Assembly (NCBI GenBank): GCA_015179025.1
Contig: WHUX01000077.1
Coordinates: 1 to 64,000 of the forward strand
Origin: Terfezia claveryi
Lineage: Eukaryota > Ascomycota > Pezizomycetes > Pezizales > Pezizaceae
Direction of reading: 5' to 3'
DNA: 64,000 bases
The notes beneath the pieces are model-generated. The model searched no databases. It worked only from the letters and a program-made list of their open reading frames with translations, and had not been told where the DNA came from. Positions 36,081 through 46,675 of this stretch are shown piece after piece; within the stretch, counting starts at the first letter, position 1; the number at the start of each line of letters is the position of its first letter. The translations under genes and the position numbers were made by a program.

Positions 36081-36279
36081 TTTTGAGGTTGTGTAGTTTC
36101 ATATTGTCTTTGATCAGTGGTGAGTGGTGTCAAGGTGAGTTTCGAAGTTGTGCGAGACAGTGCATTTGATATCAAGCTCGTCAGGGATTCGCCTTGTGCC
36201 GTCGGGTTTGGACACCAACTAAGAATAACTAAGTTATGGTTCCTTGGTGAATATAAAATAAAAAGTAAAAAACAGAGTA

Positions 36280-36350
36280 AGGATCGAACCTGTGTATTAG
36301 GAATTACCACCTGAAAAAATATAATACAAATTGAAACCTAAACTACTATA
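36280..36350 (-). other. tRNA-like or degenerate Pol III box segment
   Basis: On the minus strand a B-box-like AGGTTCGATCC is preceded about 60 nt upstream by GTAGTATAGTAGTTTAGG, resembling an A box and D arm, and followed by TTTTTT. Stems do not pair well. It may be a tRNA relic, a tRNA-derived SINE fragment, or chance. Confidence 0.25.
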
Positions 36351-36614
36351 CTACAACCCATAATATGTAACATCTTATATAATAATTACTATATAGGACG
36401 CTACTGCATTAATCTAGTATTCGAAGCAAAGTTGTTTGTGTTATGTATATTGCCGTCTAGAGTAGGTACGTTTGTAGTTTTGTAGGCCACACATATCCTG
36501 GGTTGGCCTAGTGCCATTAGGTTTGGACATGACCTAGTACTTGCATTACTTTGTCTACGTTTTGAAGTTTGACCACTAACCGTCAATTTCAAATGAAGGC
36601 CATCGCCGATGTAG

Positions 36615-36622
36615 TATAAAAA
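36615..36622 (+). promoter_or_regulatory. TATA box of cargo gene 1
   Basis: TATAAAAA lies 238 bp upstream of the ATG of the first cargo gene, inside the divergent spacer shared with the transposase gene. Confidence 0.45.
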
Positions 36623-36859
36623 GACCCGACATAGCCTGTATTGTAGTCCCATCATTCCTATGTACAGTATCTATAGAAACTCAGCTACCTAACTAGACTA
36701 CACTGACCTTTGTGTTGACCGCAAACACCAAGATATTGCTTATTTAGGTACATTTCCCTATAAGGTGATCCTCTATTTACCCAAACTCACACCCGACGCA
36801 TAAGGAAGACAACCTGACAAACCCAGAATAGACTAACACGACCCACATTCAACACCAAA

Positions 36860-38044
36860 ATGGTTACTCCTAAGAACCTAATTCAGAACTCGAAGACCAA
36901 CTTGGGGTAGGATACACAAGATGCCGACTACACATCATGGCGCAATGCTGTCAAGGACTATTGTGCCCAACATTCAATCCGAAGTTGGGCCTCAGCAAGC
37001 CAAAATGAGAAAGATGCTCTTATCATTGCTGCTCGCAGCCTAACTGGATTTAGGACTTCTATGAGGAATCGACTGGCCGGTGGGTCCGAGTCCCACCAAA
37101 AGGCACTGGAGGCACTGCTACAAGATTGCCTAAAGAAACGTTCTGAGACATCAAAAAACCTGGCTATCAAGCGTGCTCGAAAGAGGGCATATGCTCACGA
37201 GAACTCCGACGAAGAAGAAGACATCTCCAATGCCGGTGAAGCTGCAGGGACCGCGGTGGCATTCTGGGTGTGTGATCCTGAGATAGGAGAGCATAGGGAT
37301 ATCAACGGGTGGATCTGGGATGAACGGGATAGGAGGAATTTAGTGGTTATTTAGACAAAGACTCTAGACGGGATTTGGGACATGGTCAAAGCTCATATTC
37401 CTGCCGATAGAAAGGTTCGAGAAATTTTGGGCGCACTCAAAGACCCGAACCCTCCTAACCTCAGCTTTCCTGCCGACTATACTGGTCTCCAATCTGACGC
37501 GGAGGTGAAGGCATTTTTCCGAATGTCTAAAAGTGACCCGGTACGCCTTATGGTGTTACTCCATTCTGTACTCCCAAGAGCCAATACCCACCCCCGAGCC
37601 CATCCTTACTTCGAACTTGAGAAGTTTATCCCCTGGAATGAATATGAAGATTTTGCCGAGGATTCTGATGCGAACGTATGCAATGTCACTGGGGTCCGTC
37701 GGTGTCGGATGCCTACAAGAGACCATACTTTCGAACAACGCAAGTATGAACTCTGTGGAAGAGTGGACCGCCAGCAGGAAACCTTGAGCGATATCAAGAG
37801 GGAGCACAAGTGCCTCTTCCCAAATGCAGGCATCATCGATTCCGATGATGAGGATTACTGCTACATTCGATGCCTCAAATGGCCAAAAATTACCTCTGGT
37901 CCGCAACTTGTCAAGGCACGTCAGGTGGTAGCCGTAGGGCGTCGGGCTACTCGATTAAACCGACTCTTGGGCGTTCGACGGGTGGTGAGCAAAGTTCGCG
38001 GGTTGAACGCAGCCCAATACCATTGGGAGACGATAAATGCCTAA
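36860..38044 (+). pseudogene. Transposon cargo gene 1, unknown function (about 394 codons)
   Basis: One frame runs from ATG 36860 to TAA 38042-38044, broken only by TAG at 36908-36910 and 37352-37354, both at sites where Gln reads naturally. The N-terminal third has a short region ending in a basic patch (AIKRARKRAYAHENSDEEED) that could be a nuclear localisation signal next to an acidic run. The rest is folded-looking: FWVCDPEIGEHRDINGWIWD, LSFPADYTGLQSDAEVKAFF, then a charged tail ending in a basic stretch. I recognise no domain. Conservation of the frame over 1.2 kb apart from two C-to-T stops argues that it was recently functional. Whether it serves transposition or the host is unknown. 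Confidence 0.65.
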
Positions 38045-38506
38045 GAGGATCTTTTTACATGACTTTGGATGTAAGTAGACAGTTTGGGGATGTCGGTATC
38101 ATTCTGTTTAGTTGGGTGTTAGTTGGGGTTTTCTAGTCTGGTTGGCATGGATTTTCTTGTGTTTTCGGGATTTTTAGAGTTACTCGGGATTTTTATAGGT
38201 AGTCGGGCTCTTTTGAGGTTAGTCGGGTTTTATTCTGGTAGAGTCGGGAGTTTTTCTAGATAGATGGAACTGTTTTCAAGATAGCAAAGCAGACTCGGAA
38301 GTTAATAAGTACCATTTGGATCCGCTCTCATTGTCCCTTATAGCCTAAATTTCCGACTCCTCACGTCCTCTCCTCACCCTCAATATCCCCCCACTTGTCA
38401 TCAACCCATCCCTCTGCACATTCCCATCCCTTTGCACATTCCCATCCCTCTGCACATTTCTGTTCACTCTGCACAACCCCATCCCTATTCACATCAACTT
38501 TCCATA

Positions 38507-40163
38507 ATGTCACGACGCCTAGGTGAAAGTTCACAGGGTGTTACACGACAGCAAACAATTCCTTCATATGACGTGGAGGACGAAGAGGACGAAGATGAGG
38601 AGACTGTTCTTCAGCCTCCTCATATAGCACTGTCCTCAAAACGATGTGCGGCATCAGATGAGACACGCCCCACGAGGAAACTGTGTATCCAATATGCTCC
38701 TTCATAGACTTCGAGTTCCAGGCTGCAAGTAAGTACTACCTCACATCTAGATCCATGAGTCCAGCTAACTCCAATGTATATAGTCCTCCCCACCGGCCCC
38801 CCCTGCTAGCAGAAGGCGGCTTCATACTCACACTGAGTCCAGTGTGAATAATCTGCCTAGTGATGGGTTTAACTTTGACTCCGAGACACATCAGGAAAAA
38901 AAATAGTTTGTCTCTAGTGTCTCTAGAGACAGTAATGCCACTGGAGACAAGGTGTGTCTCCTCGATTGGCAGAATGTCTCCCAGTGTATCCTGGAGACAC
39001 CAGGAGACACTGGGAGACACATAGGAGACACTCAGAAGACACCTAAGAGACATAAAAGACACAAAAGACATAGGAGACAACCCTGTCTCCTGGAGACACC
39101 ACCTGGCGTCCCGATGCCACTTTTTTCTTGCTGATGCACCCTAGGAACAACAGATCAACCTGACGGTCAACAAGTCCTCTCGCGTCAGGCCACGATCCAG
39201 GTCGTTTTTCGCTATCCCAGATGAGTACAAGGAACTCACCTCGCGAGCTGCCGAGCATGTGCGCTTTTATACTTTATTTGGAAATCCAATACTAAATGTG
39301 GAGGAAATCCAACAATTGTTATCAGTAGCCTGGCTAAAAGCTTAAGAGAAAACTAGAGAAAAACTGAAACGCATGAAAACGGCAAATGCCTATGTATGTA
39401 CTCTTCCCTGTCTGCAATGTCGGATGCTATTCTAAACTATCACAGCTGCATAGCATACATTCGCGAACTCGAGCACACCTTGTTTACGAATGTAAACATA
39501 GTATTGTCGAGCTTTTCGCCTTGAACCACCTACCTCAACACGAGATAGCTGAGCGGGTGAAGTACCTGTTATTTCAGGATCGGTTCATTTGCAGAGAAGA
39601 TGGCCGGGAGGTAAGCCTTTCTTCTGGCGTCGGAGGTCTGACATGACTAACACTTATACAGGCCCACCAGAGGCATTTCCGTGCTAACGAAATCACGGAA
39701 ATCATCTTCTGTAAATATTTCTCAAATATGAAAATGCGTGGGAACTCGGATGATACCTTCTTTGATTCGATCAATGAAGTGTTCATCTGCCTAGTCACCT
39801 CTGCCATGCGTTATTGCCTGAAGGCATGGACAACCGGGGTGTATGTTGAACCCCCAAGTACAGGGAATTTCAGATACAATACAACCGTCAGTAAGTATTT
39901 CTCACCCGACGAAGGGAGCACACTTTCTGACGTGTATAGCAACCTACAAACAGTTTATAGCCACCTGGAATGCCCACCTCCAGAAAGTACGTGTGCTCCT
40001 CTTAGCTGCAATCAAGGCAGATATAGGCGTACGTTTGGCCGCCACAAAGCAAAACGGTTCACTGGAATCAGACCAACCCCTGCGAATCAGCAATACCTTG
40101 GTCTTTGAAGCTGAGCTTATTCAAGAACTTGCCGAGCTTGCAAAATCAAAACACCTCAGCTGA
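38507..40163 (+). pseudogene. Transposon cargo gene 2, DUF6532-like
   Basis: Five exons fit: 38507-38728, 38784-39393 (interrupted by a MITE), 39446-39610, 39662-39890 and 39940-40163. Four GT-AG introns are 49-55 nt, all phase-consistent. The start is acidic and low complexity (VEDEEDEDEET). The rest reads RAHLVYECKHSIVELFALN, VKYLLFQDRFICRED, NEITEIIFCKYFSNM, FICLVTSAMRYCLKAWTTG and WNAHLQKVRVLLLAAIKAD, in the order and spacing I know from DUF6532 proteins of fungi (family by eye). Stops at 38705 (TAG), 39142 (TAG) and 39343 (TAA) all fall at Gln-compatible positions. A further exon after 40163 is possible (a GTAAGT lies near 40228). Confidence 0.6.
38889..39136. mobile_element. 248-bp MITE nested in cargo gene 2 exon
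   Basis: Ends CATCAGGAAAAAAAATAG and (reverse complement) CATCAGCAAGAAAAAAGTG match the termini of the enclosing 8.5-kb element. CA on both sides (38887-38888 and 39137-39138) is a possible 2-bp duplication. The interior is packed with GGAGACAC/GTGTCTCC motifs in both orientations, a subterminal repeat distinct from the GCGTC array of the host element. Removing 250 bp rejoins the flanking exon in frame. Confidence 0.8.
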
Positions 40164-40679
40164 CAACGGATTCCTGACGTACTTCAGTACAAGAATAATG
40201 CAGTTGAAGATGAAACTACCTCCGTTGGTAAGTTTTACGTCTTTCTACGCTTATAACCATTCAGACAAGGCTAACTATCTTGGATGGAGAAGCTCAAGAA
40301 TGCGACGATGATTATGAGACCGACGATGTAGATAGATAACCTTGACAGATAAGTGGAAGAATATGATGGAAGTTATGAGGTAGCAGTGCTGGGCCTTATT
40401 ATATCTTTTACTATTTTTTTTTTGCTATATTTTTTTATTTGGTGAATTTTTTTTTTCGATAAATACGATTTTTTTTAGGCATGGATTAGCAAGCTAGAGA
40501 ATTCAAATATGAAATAATTCCAATTTCAAGTAAAATAGATCTAGAGTTCACCCGCTTGCATTGCCGACGTACAATGTCGGGGAGCCCGCGTTGTAGACGT
40601 CAGATCGGAGCAGGCCAGAGTTGAGGAAGAGCACCCATTTGCGTAAACGTTGAGGAAGAGTAGTCAATAAACTTACTTT

Positions 40680-41010
40680 GTTGGGGACGAAAGTAGTGAG
40701 TACGACAGCGTCATAGACGCTGCTCCAATTCAGAATGCCGTCGGTGATGCACGTACAATCGACAAATACTTCAAGGACGTGAGTCCACAGACCAAATGCA
40801 TCGGGAGGAACGTTGCATTAGCCTTACGTCCGAGACGCAAAGGGCACCCGCCAAAGATAAGCCTTGCGTCCAGGGCGCAGGCGTGCCTGCCAAGGGTAAG
40901 TCCAGTATCCCAGGCGTGGGACCACTGTCAGAGTGCGTCCCGACGCTAGCCTACCGAACAGTTAGCGTCCTGATTGTAAGTTCCTGTCTTATGCATCCTA
41001 TGCGTCGGAC
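40680..41010. repeat. Right subterminal GCGTC/GACGC array
   Basis: Scattered GCGTCATAGACGC, GCGTCCAGGGCGC, GCGTCCCGACGC and GCGTCGGACGC motifs, the same core as the left array. Confidence 0.7.
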
Positions 41011-41209
41011 GCACAGGAAGACACATGATGCGAATATTTTTTTTGCTGATGGGTGATAAAGATATCATGCTAGCATATTTTGTCTATGCTAATGGCTCGA
41101 TCAAGGGCTCATAAGATGGGAAAATACTTTTAAGTACAGAAAGGATACCAAAACTGTCTGTTACAAACAATAGGAACAGGAAATTTCCTTAGACTTCCTC
41201 CATACAACA

Positions 41210-42237
41210 GTGATGAAATTATTCTCATTCCCTAAAGGGATAGAGCCCTCGGATATTATCTTCGAAATCTCAGATTACAAAGACCAAAAAAAAATAGTGA
41301 TAATGAACATGGATTATATTCCACCAACCAAAGTTGAGTATAGGAAATTAATCCTCCTACTTTTAACACTTCAATGTCCCTTCTCATTATGGACATTTAA
41401 GGACTTCAAAGCGTAATGCGGAATCATTGCTCAGTTATATGCTAAACTAGACAGATTTGATCTTCAAAATATTCCTATTGATAGGAAGAAAATAAAGGAA
41501 CTCATTGATGATGTAGTAAAAGAAATATCAAAGATAGTATCAATATGTCCAACTACATCATCTGGAAATGAAAGCACCTGGTCTTTGGTTGTTTATGAAG
41601 TCCTTAAACAAGTTACATATGCCTATAGTAAGAACTTACAACTTTATTTAGAGAAAGAAGTTGTTGGAAAGTGTAACTGCTAGGATAAAACGTGATCACT
41701 TGGTGCCAAGTTTGCCTAGATACCCATAGTATATTATACATTCACAGAGGTCAGAAGTAAGCTAGGCAGGAGGCCAGTGGATAATATAGTTGAATACAAA
41801 GGTCTTTTGATAATAGTTATCGAAGCCAAGAAGCGGGATTTTGATCAAAAGGTCGTACAGTGTGCTATTTAACTAGACTCCACTATCCATATTAATAGGA
41901 AGTGAAACAAGAGGATTTACACTATAGGACACAACATCTTTTTGGTATTGTTACGAACGGTGATGTTTGGGTATTTTTATGGCTGGATCAGGGGGAAAAG
42001 TCATATGTTTTGGTATACAAAGGACCAGCAATTTTCCTATGGGGTATGTATACGATTGCGGAAGGCAACACTACTGAATTACAACAACAAATTACAAACC
42101 TATTTAGTCATATTCTTGCTATAGGACAGTACTATCATAATGAAACGACAAAAGCTAGTATTGGTAGGGGGAGAAACATAATCCCCATACTACTGGGAGA
42201 GTCTATCCTCTTTCATTCCTTTAAGGTTTTGTTGTGA
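41210..42237 (+). pseudogene. PD-(D/E)XK nuclease-like protein (Crinkler/RHS-type), decayed
   Basis: A nearly continuous reading of about 340 codons starts at ATG 41210 or 41213. Stops lie at 41414, near 41682, 41694, 41715 and 41868, and there is a frameshift near 41900-41940. The segment VEYKGLLIIVIEAKKRDFDQ, then a Gln-Cys position, then FGIVTNGDVWVFLWL follows the pattern hydrophobic-E-A-K...Q...GIVTNG-x-W seen in PD-(D/E)XK-type domains of fungal and oomycete Crinkler/RHS-like proteins. Assignment is by motif only. The locus is AT-rich and RIP-like and lies 160 bp outside the 8.5-kb transposon. Confidence 0.45.
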
Positions 42238-45200
42238 TGAATGCATGATTCTCACGGATTTGCTAGGTTGTTATTTTCGTTTTCTCTTCGCTTACACTCA
42301 GTAATTTATTGTTTTCACTTCATCTCCCTTCATCTTATCCCCCTTCCTCTCTTTGGGCTACGTAAGTTTTTTCTGAGGTATTAGGGGGATTTTGCTTATT
42401 ATATCTAGCAGAAGCCTCTATATCGATGTATTTAATGTCAAAAGTTCTTTATGGGATATGTGCTCAAATATGTGATTGTTAGTCGTATACTCAAACCATT
42501 TAAACTCAGGTATAGGGGGATAAGATAATCTGGTTGATTGCTATTTACTACGATTGAAACTACTACAGTGATGACGAAGTTTCTGAATTTGAGCGGGAGC
42601 TTCTACTTAGATTTAAAAAGTGCAAGATTGGTGCTACTTACACTGTAAATTCCATCTAATAGGAAGGCGATAATGAATGCAAGAGGAACATAATAGAGCT
42701 TATAGTTATCTTATTTTTGATCTTATTCTAGTATGAAGTTTCTAGTGGAGGTGGAGGTAGACTCCTTAGTATAAGATATAGTAGAGTTATATAGAATAAT
42801 AACTAAGCCGAAAATGGGACAATTCCAAATTTGGACTTCATTTATGGAACATATGGCAAAGGGCTAATATTGGATCCAGTATTAACAAAGATAAGTACAT
42901 ATACTATCTAAAGATTAGAGGACCATATAGGAAAGATGTAAGATAAATAAAAAAATAGAAAAACAAACGCTCATGTCAGAAAAAAGAAATTCTAATCATC
43001 TGGCATAGCGAGTTGGATTGCATGATCGATCTATAGATAAGTTAAAGATTGAACAGTTTGAACAGTTGTGGATCTTAGTAGGCTAGAATTGGAAATATAA
43101 ATTTAGCAAATTCAGTGAATTTGGTAGGTTCGATAGATTTACTAGTACTGAAAATCCCTATTTAGCTGCTTACAAGATCTACGGTGGCTTATTGTGTAAG
43201 GCTAACTCCAAATAATAATGTAGCTGCAGGAACAGATATATATAGTAAACACTGTATAGGTGTAACCAAATGTTATGAGCTAAAATCACTGATCTGCTTA
43301 CAGTTTGTAATTATGGGGAACTATAAATCTCTATAAGCTTCATCGAGAATATTAATTAAATATCCTATAGGACATATGCAAATGGGTTCAGCTGACTGCA
43401 AAAATTCAAGAAATTAGGCCAGCTGGCTTTCTATACAAAATTCTGTTAATAGCCTCTATATACAACTCCAATAGCACAACATGAATTCTCTACCTATAGT
43501 ATAACATCCTGTATTATATTCTCTATAGTACAATATCCTATAACAAATATATAATAATGTTCTACTATACTGAGGTACAAAATAATTTATGGAGCTTAAT
43601 AAAGAGTAAAACTCAATATCAATAATTGTGTATTGTGCATGTGGACATAAATACTACTCTAAGGAGGACGCATATGGTAAATTTCGAGAGCTTTCAGGCA
43701 GGGATATAGAGGGTTATAAAACTATTGGAAGTAAGAATGAGAACACCTATATTTCATTGTTGGGCAAAAAAATCTTTGTTAGGCTTCGTTATGGTCTCAT
43801 GGTCCCCCTACTGGAATTGAATAGGAGTAAAGTATTTGAAAAAAAAAAAATACTTAGGCACCATACATATAGATGAAAACTTAACACTACAATCCCTAAC
43901 TAGCCAACTATTTAGACTATAGAATATATAGTATGGGCTTACCGGTTTAATACATGTTGATGCTCATGACATTCGTGCCCCCTATATATATATATTACAT
44001 ATAAAAAGATGATCACATGTGGCGTACTTGGATGGCTCACGTGCTGATTATTGAAGTCTTGGCATGAGGCTTTTGAAGCTTGTGATTCCTAGCAACACCT
44101 TCAGTACTGAGTCAGCAGAGTGACTACTATATATACATCACCACCTCACTCTTTTTTTACTTAAGAAATCCTCAGTACTCGTATAAGTGATTCTATCCTG
44201 ACGAGAGACCGATCTCCGGGACGAGTCCCCGTCGATTCTCCAACCTCCGGGCTAGTCTCTGTCCTCCCGTCTCATAGCCTTAGGCTCCATAGACGTATAG
44301 ACTTCAAAAAAAAAAAAAAAAAAAAAACACTCTGTCCTCTCTTTGAGTACATGCCCTCCACGTCCACCCCGGGCTCCCCTTCGTTGCTACCATCTGCCTG
44401 ACGCCTGCACCAGTCTGATCGAACTATCGCCGCATCCAAGTTTCTCCCTTCTCACCACTCACAAGATCGCCCTGGGCCGCATTCTAGATGATCCTACAGC
44501 CGCAAAAGGCGCCCTTGGAACTTCCTCTCTTATGTATATAGCAGCTTTTTCTGCAGCCAAAATCTCCACATCATTTGCGAGTCTGGGCGGCACCAGCCTT
44601 TCGTACTTGCTTGCACCGTGATGTCTTTAGGTATTATAATTTGACTTATTCCCCTCACCTGCCACCAACCAGCGGACTCAAAGCAATAAGACAAACTCCA
44701 AATCCCCTATCTTTCGCACTCGGCCTAAATCGTAGCGTGCCGTGCCTGTTGATATCCTGTACACGGAGCTCGGAGCCTCCTATGCGACTACAGGAAATGG
44801 GCGATGACATCCGAGCCAGTCACAATCAAAACCCGCCGGGGAGCTCGAATTCATTGTGGTCTTCACGGAGTTGAAATCAGTGCTAGTGATGACCAGACAC
44901 AGGATAGGCCACCTGTTAGGGATGATCTTGCTGATGACAACTGTGATGAGCACCTCCGACTCATTGAACAGGCAACGAGGCGAAGTACATCCTGGCCACC
45001 TGCGCCCTCTTAACCATCAATCTATCACTCTTAGTCATAACTCCAAGTTCAACCCGGCTTGCACTTCACCAACAGTGTTTTAGTGATCTCACCGTAAGTT
45101 ACCCAAAGACCACTCGCACCCTCCTACCAGCAGGCAGCGACAGGGTCGTCATCCTTCTGGCCTAAATGAAATTAATGAGCGCGCTTGCTAAGCAGCTCAA

Positions 45201-46675
45201 TAAGATACCAGATTCATTCCCGGTGAGAGAGGAACAGGGTCCAACCCCCCACGCCACCTTATGCTGACTGGGAAACCCGGAATTGGTAAAAAAACACACC
45301 CAAACACATCTTCCGGATTGGGCATATTTTTATAGGAAGGGGCTACGCTGTATGTCAACCTTTCTAGGTTGCTCGTACCACTTAATTTCCTCCCCGGTTT
45401 CCCGGTGGCTCATCATGGCCCGCCATTGGGACCGAATATGAGTAATGAGTATTAAAAAAATCCTTAAAAAATAACTTAACTTCCTCAATAATGACCCAGC
45501 ATGTGTGGGTGCAGATATTTGGGCCCTCTGCGATGATGTACCCTCATGCAGTCCAATCATTACTGCACTGGAGACTGGATAGTCTTCTGGACAACATTAT
45601 AGGGCGACTTGGAGAGAGTCGGTGGCTCAAGGAATGACAGCGGAAATCTGGGCCATTGCCAAGTGGATTTGGCCCGAAATTGTGTCTCTGAGGCACGTTA
45701 GAAAGTTTATTTTGTCCTTCGTTAGTAGTTAGTTCCTTGCACTTTCTCGGGTTGGGGGGTGGGAGAGCAAGCTCAAGCAGAAGTTCCGACATTAGGTAGA
45801 GCTCAGAGGAGCCGAGTCTAGGGTGTAGATTCAAGCTTACTCGTAGCTATAAAGTCTATATAACCCTTATCAGGGATTTCTAACCCTATGCACATCAACT
45901 CTGTCAATATTTGTTTAAATACACCAGGCACACCAGTTACCCTCAACTCTACTATCCTTTACAAATCTTCCTACAGCAGTTGTAATTTTGTTTCTCTATA
46001 TAATCAAGCCCAAGTTTTTTACCTAACATAAAGCTTGTTCCCATCTCTTCAGAGAATTTTATTCTAATCTACCACAAATTCTACCGCTCCTCTTTCTATA
46101 CTAGTTGGTCCTGATTATTTACCCACTCATACCACACACCGTACACCACACGCCACAGATAACGTACGTTGAGCTCCACAGGTTCATGAGGCAGTATTTC
46201 CCATATGCATAGATTCCTATTCTACAGTCTTTGCTACATAATATATCTTGGCTTGTCACGTAAAAACAATTACAGCTTGCTTAGGATAGCTCAACTTGCA
46301 CCTCAAATGACGGAGTTGGCGGCTGCGGAGCCCGCAACTAGGACAGGGAGTGCAGGTACATGTAGCGCCGTAAGTCGCTGTTGGACATACTGACAGTACT
46401 AGGTACTGTGGACATGCGCAAGTTTTACCACTGCTGTGAAGTTGAATAATTATCTCATAAACGTGAGTCTACTAGATTGCTACGTATGCAAATCAATATT
46501 AATATTATTTCCTCATTCCTACCGTCGCTAATCATCAAGCATCTACAATGACTTCCTGTTTAAAGCATGACAGGCATTTTATAAACACCAACACCACTGC
46601 ACTCGCACAAGCTCGCAAGCACTTGATTTGTGACGAGCAAATTTGTTTTATGCACCAACAGGGTAACCTCCCTGT
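42238..46675. other. Gene-poor tract with decayed fragments
   Basis: 42.2-44.3 kb is AT-rich without a credible gene. A 22-base A run at 44306-44327 follows about 280 bp of non-coding sequence, possibly a retroposed tail. 44.3-45.8 kb is GC-richer and gives overlapping open stretches on both strands with many stops; I could not assign a family. 45.9-46.6 kb shows nothing. Confidence 0.45.

Larger units (their letters stand above)
32548..41051 (-). mobile_element. 8.5-kb CMC (Plavaka/CACTA-like) DNA transposon with cargo genes
   Basis: The left end CATCAGCAAAAAG and right end (reverse complement) CATCAGCAAAAAA form short terminal inverted repeats. GG on both sides may be a 2-bp target duplication, which is weak. 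Both ends carry arrays of GCGTC/GACGC pairs (32566-32662 and about 40680-41010), the subterminal-repeat structure typical of CACTA-type elements. The interior has a minus-strand transposase gene and two plus-strand genes read away from it. A 248-bp MITE with matching termini is nested inside. The boundary call rests on shared termini and shared subterminal motif. Confidence 0.75.

Noticed and set aside
44343..44874. Plus-strand open frames 92-99 codons long
   Set aside because: Overlapping frames on the same strand, no conserved motif, and stops interrupt any extension.
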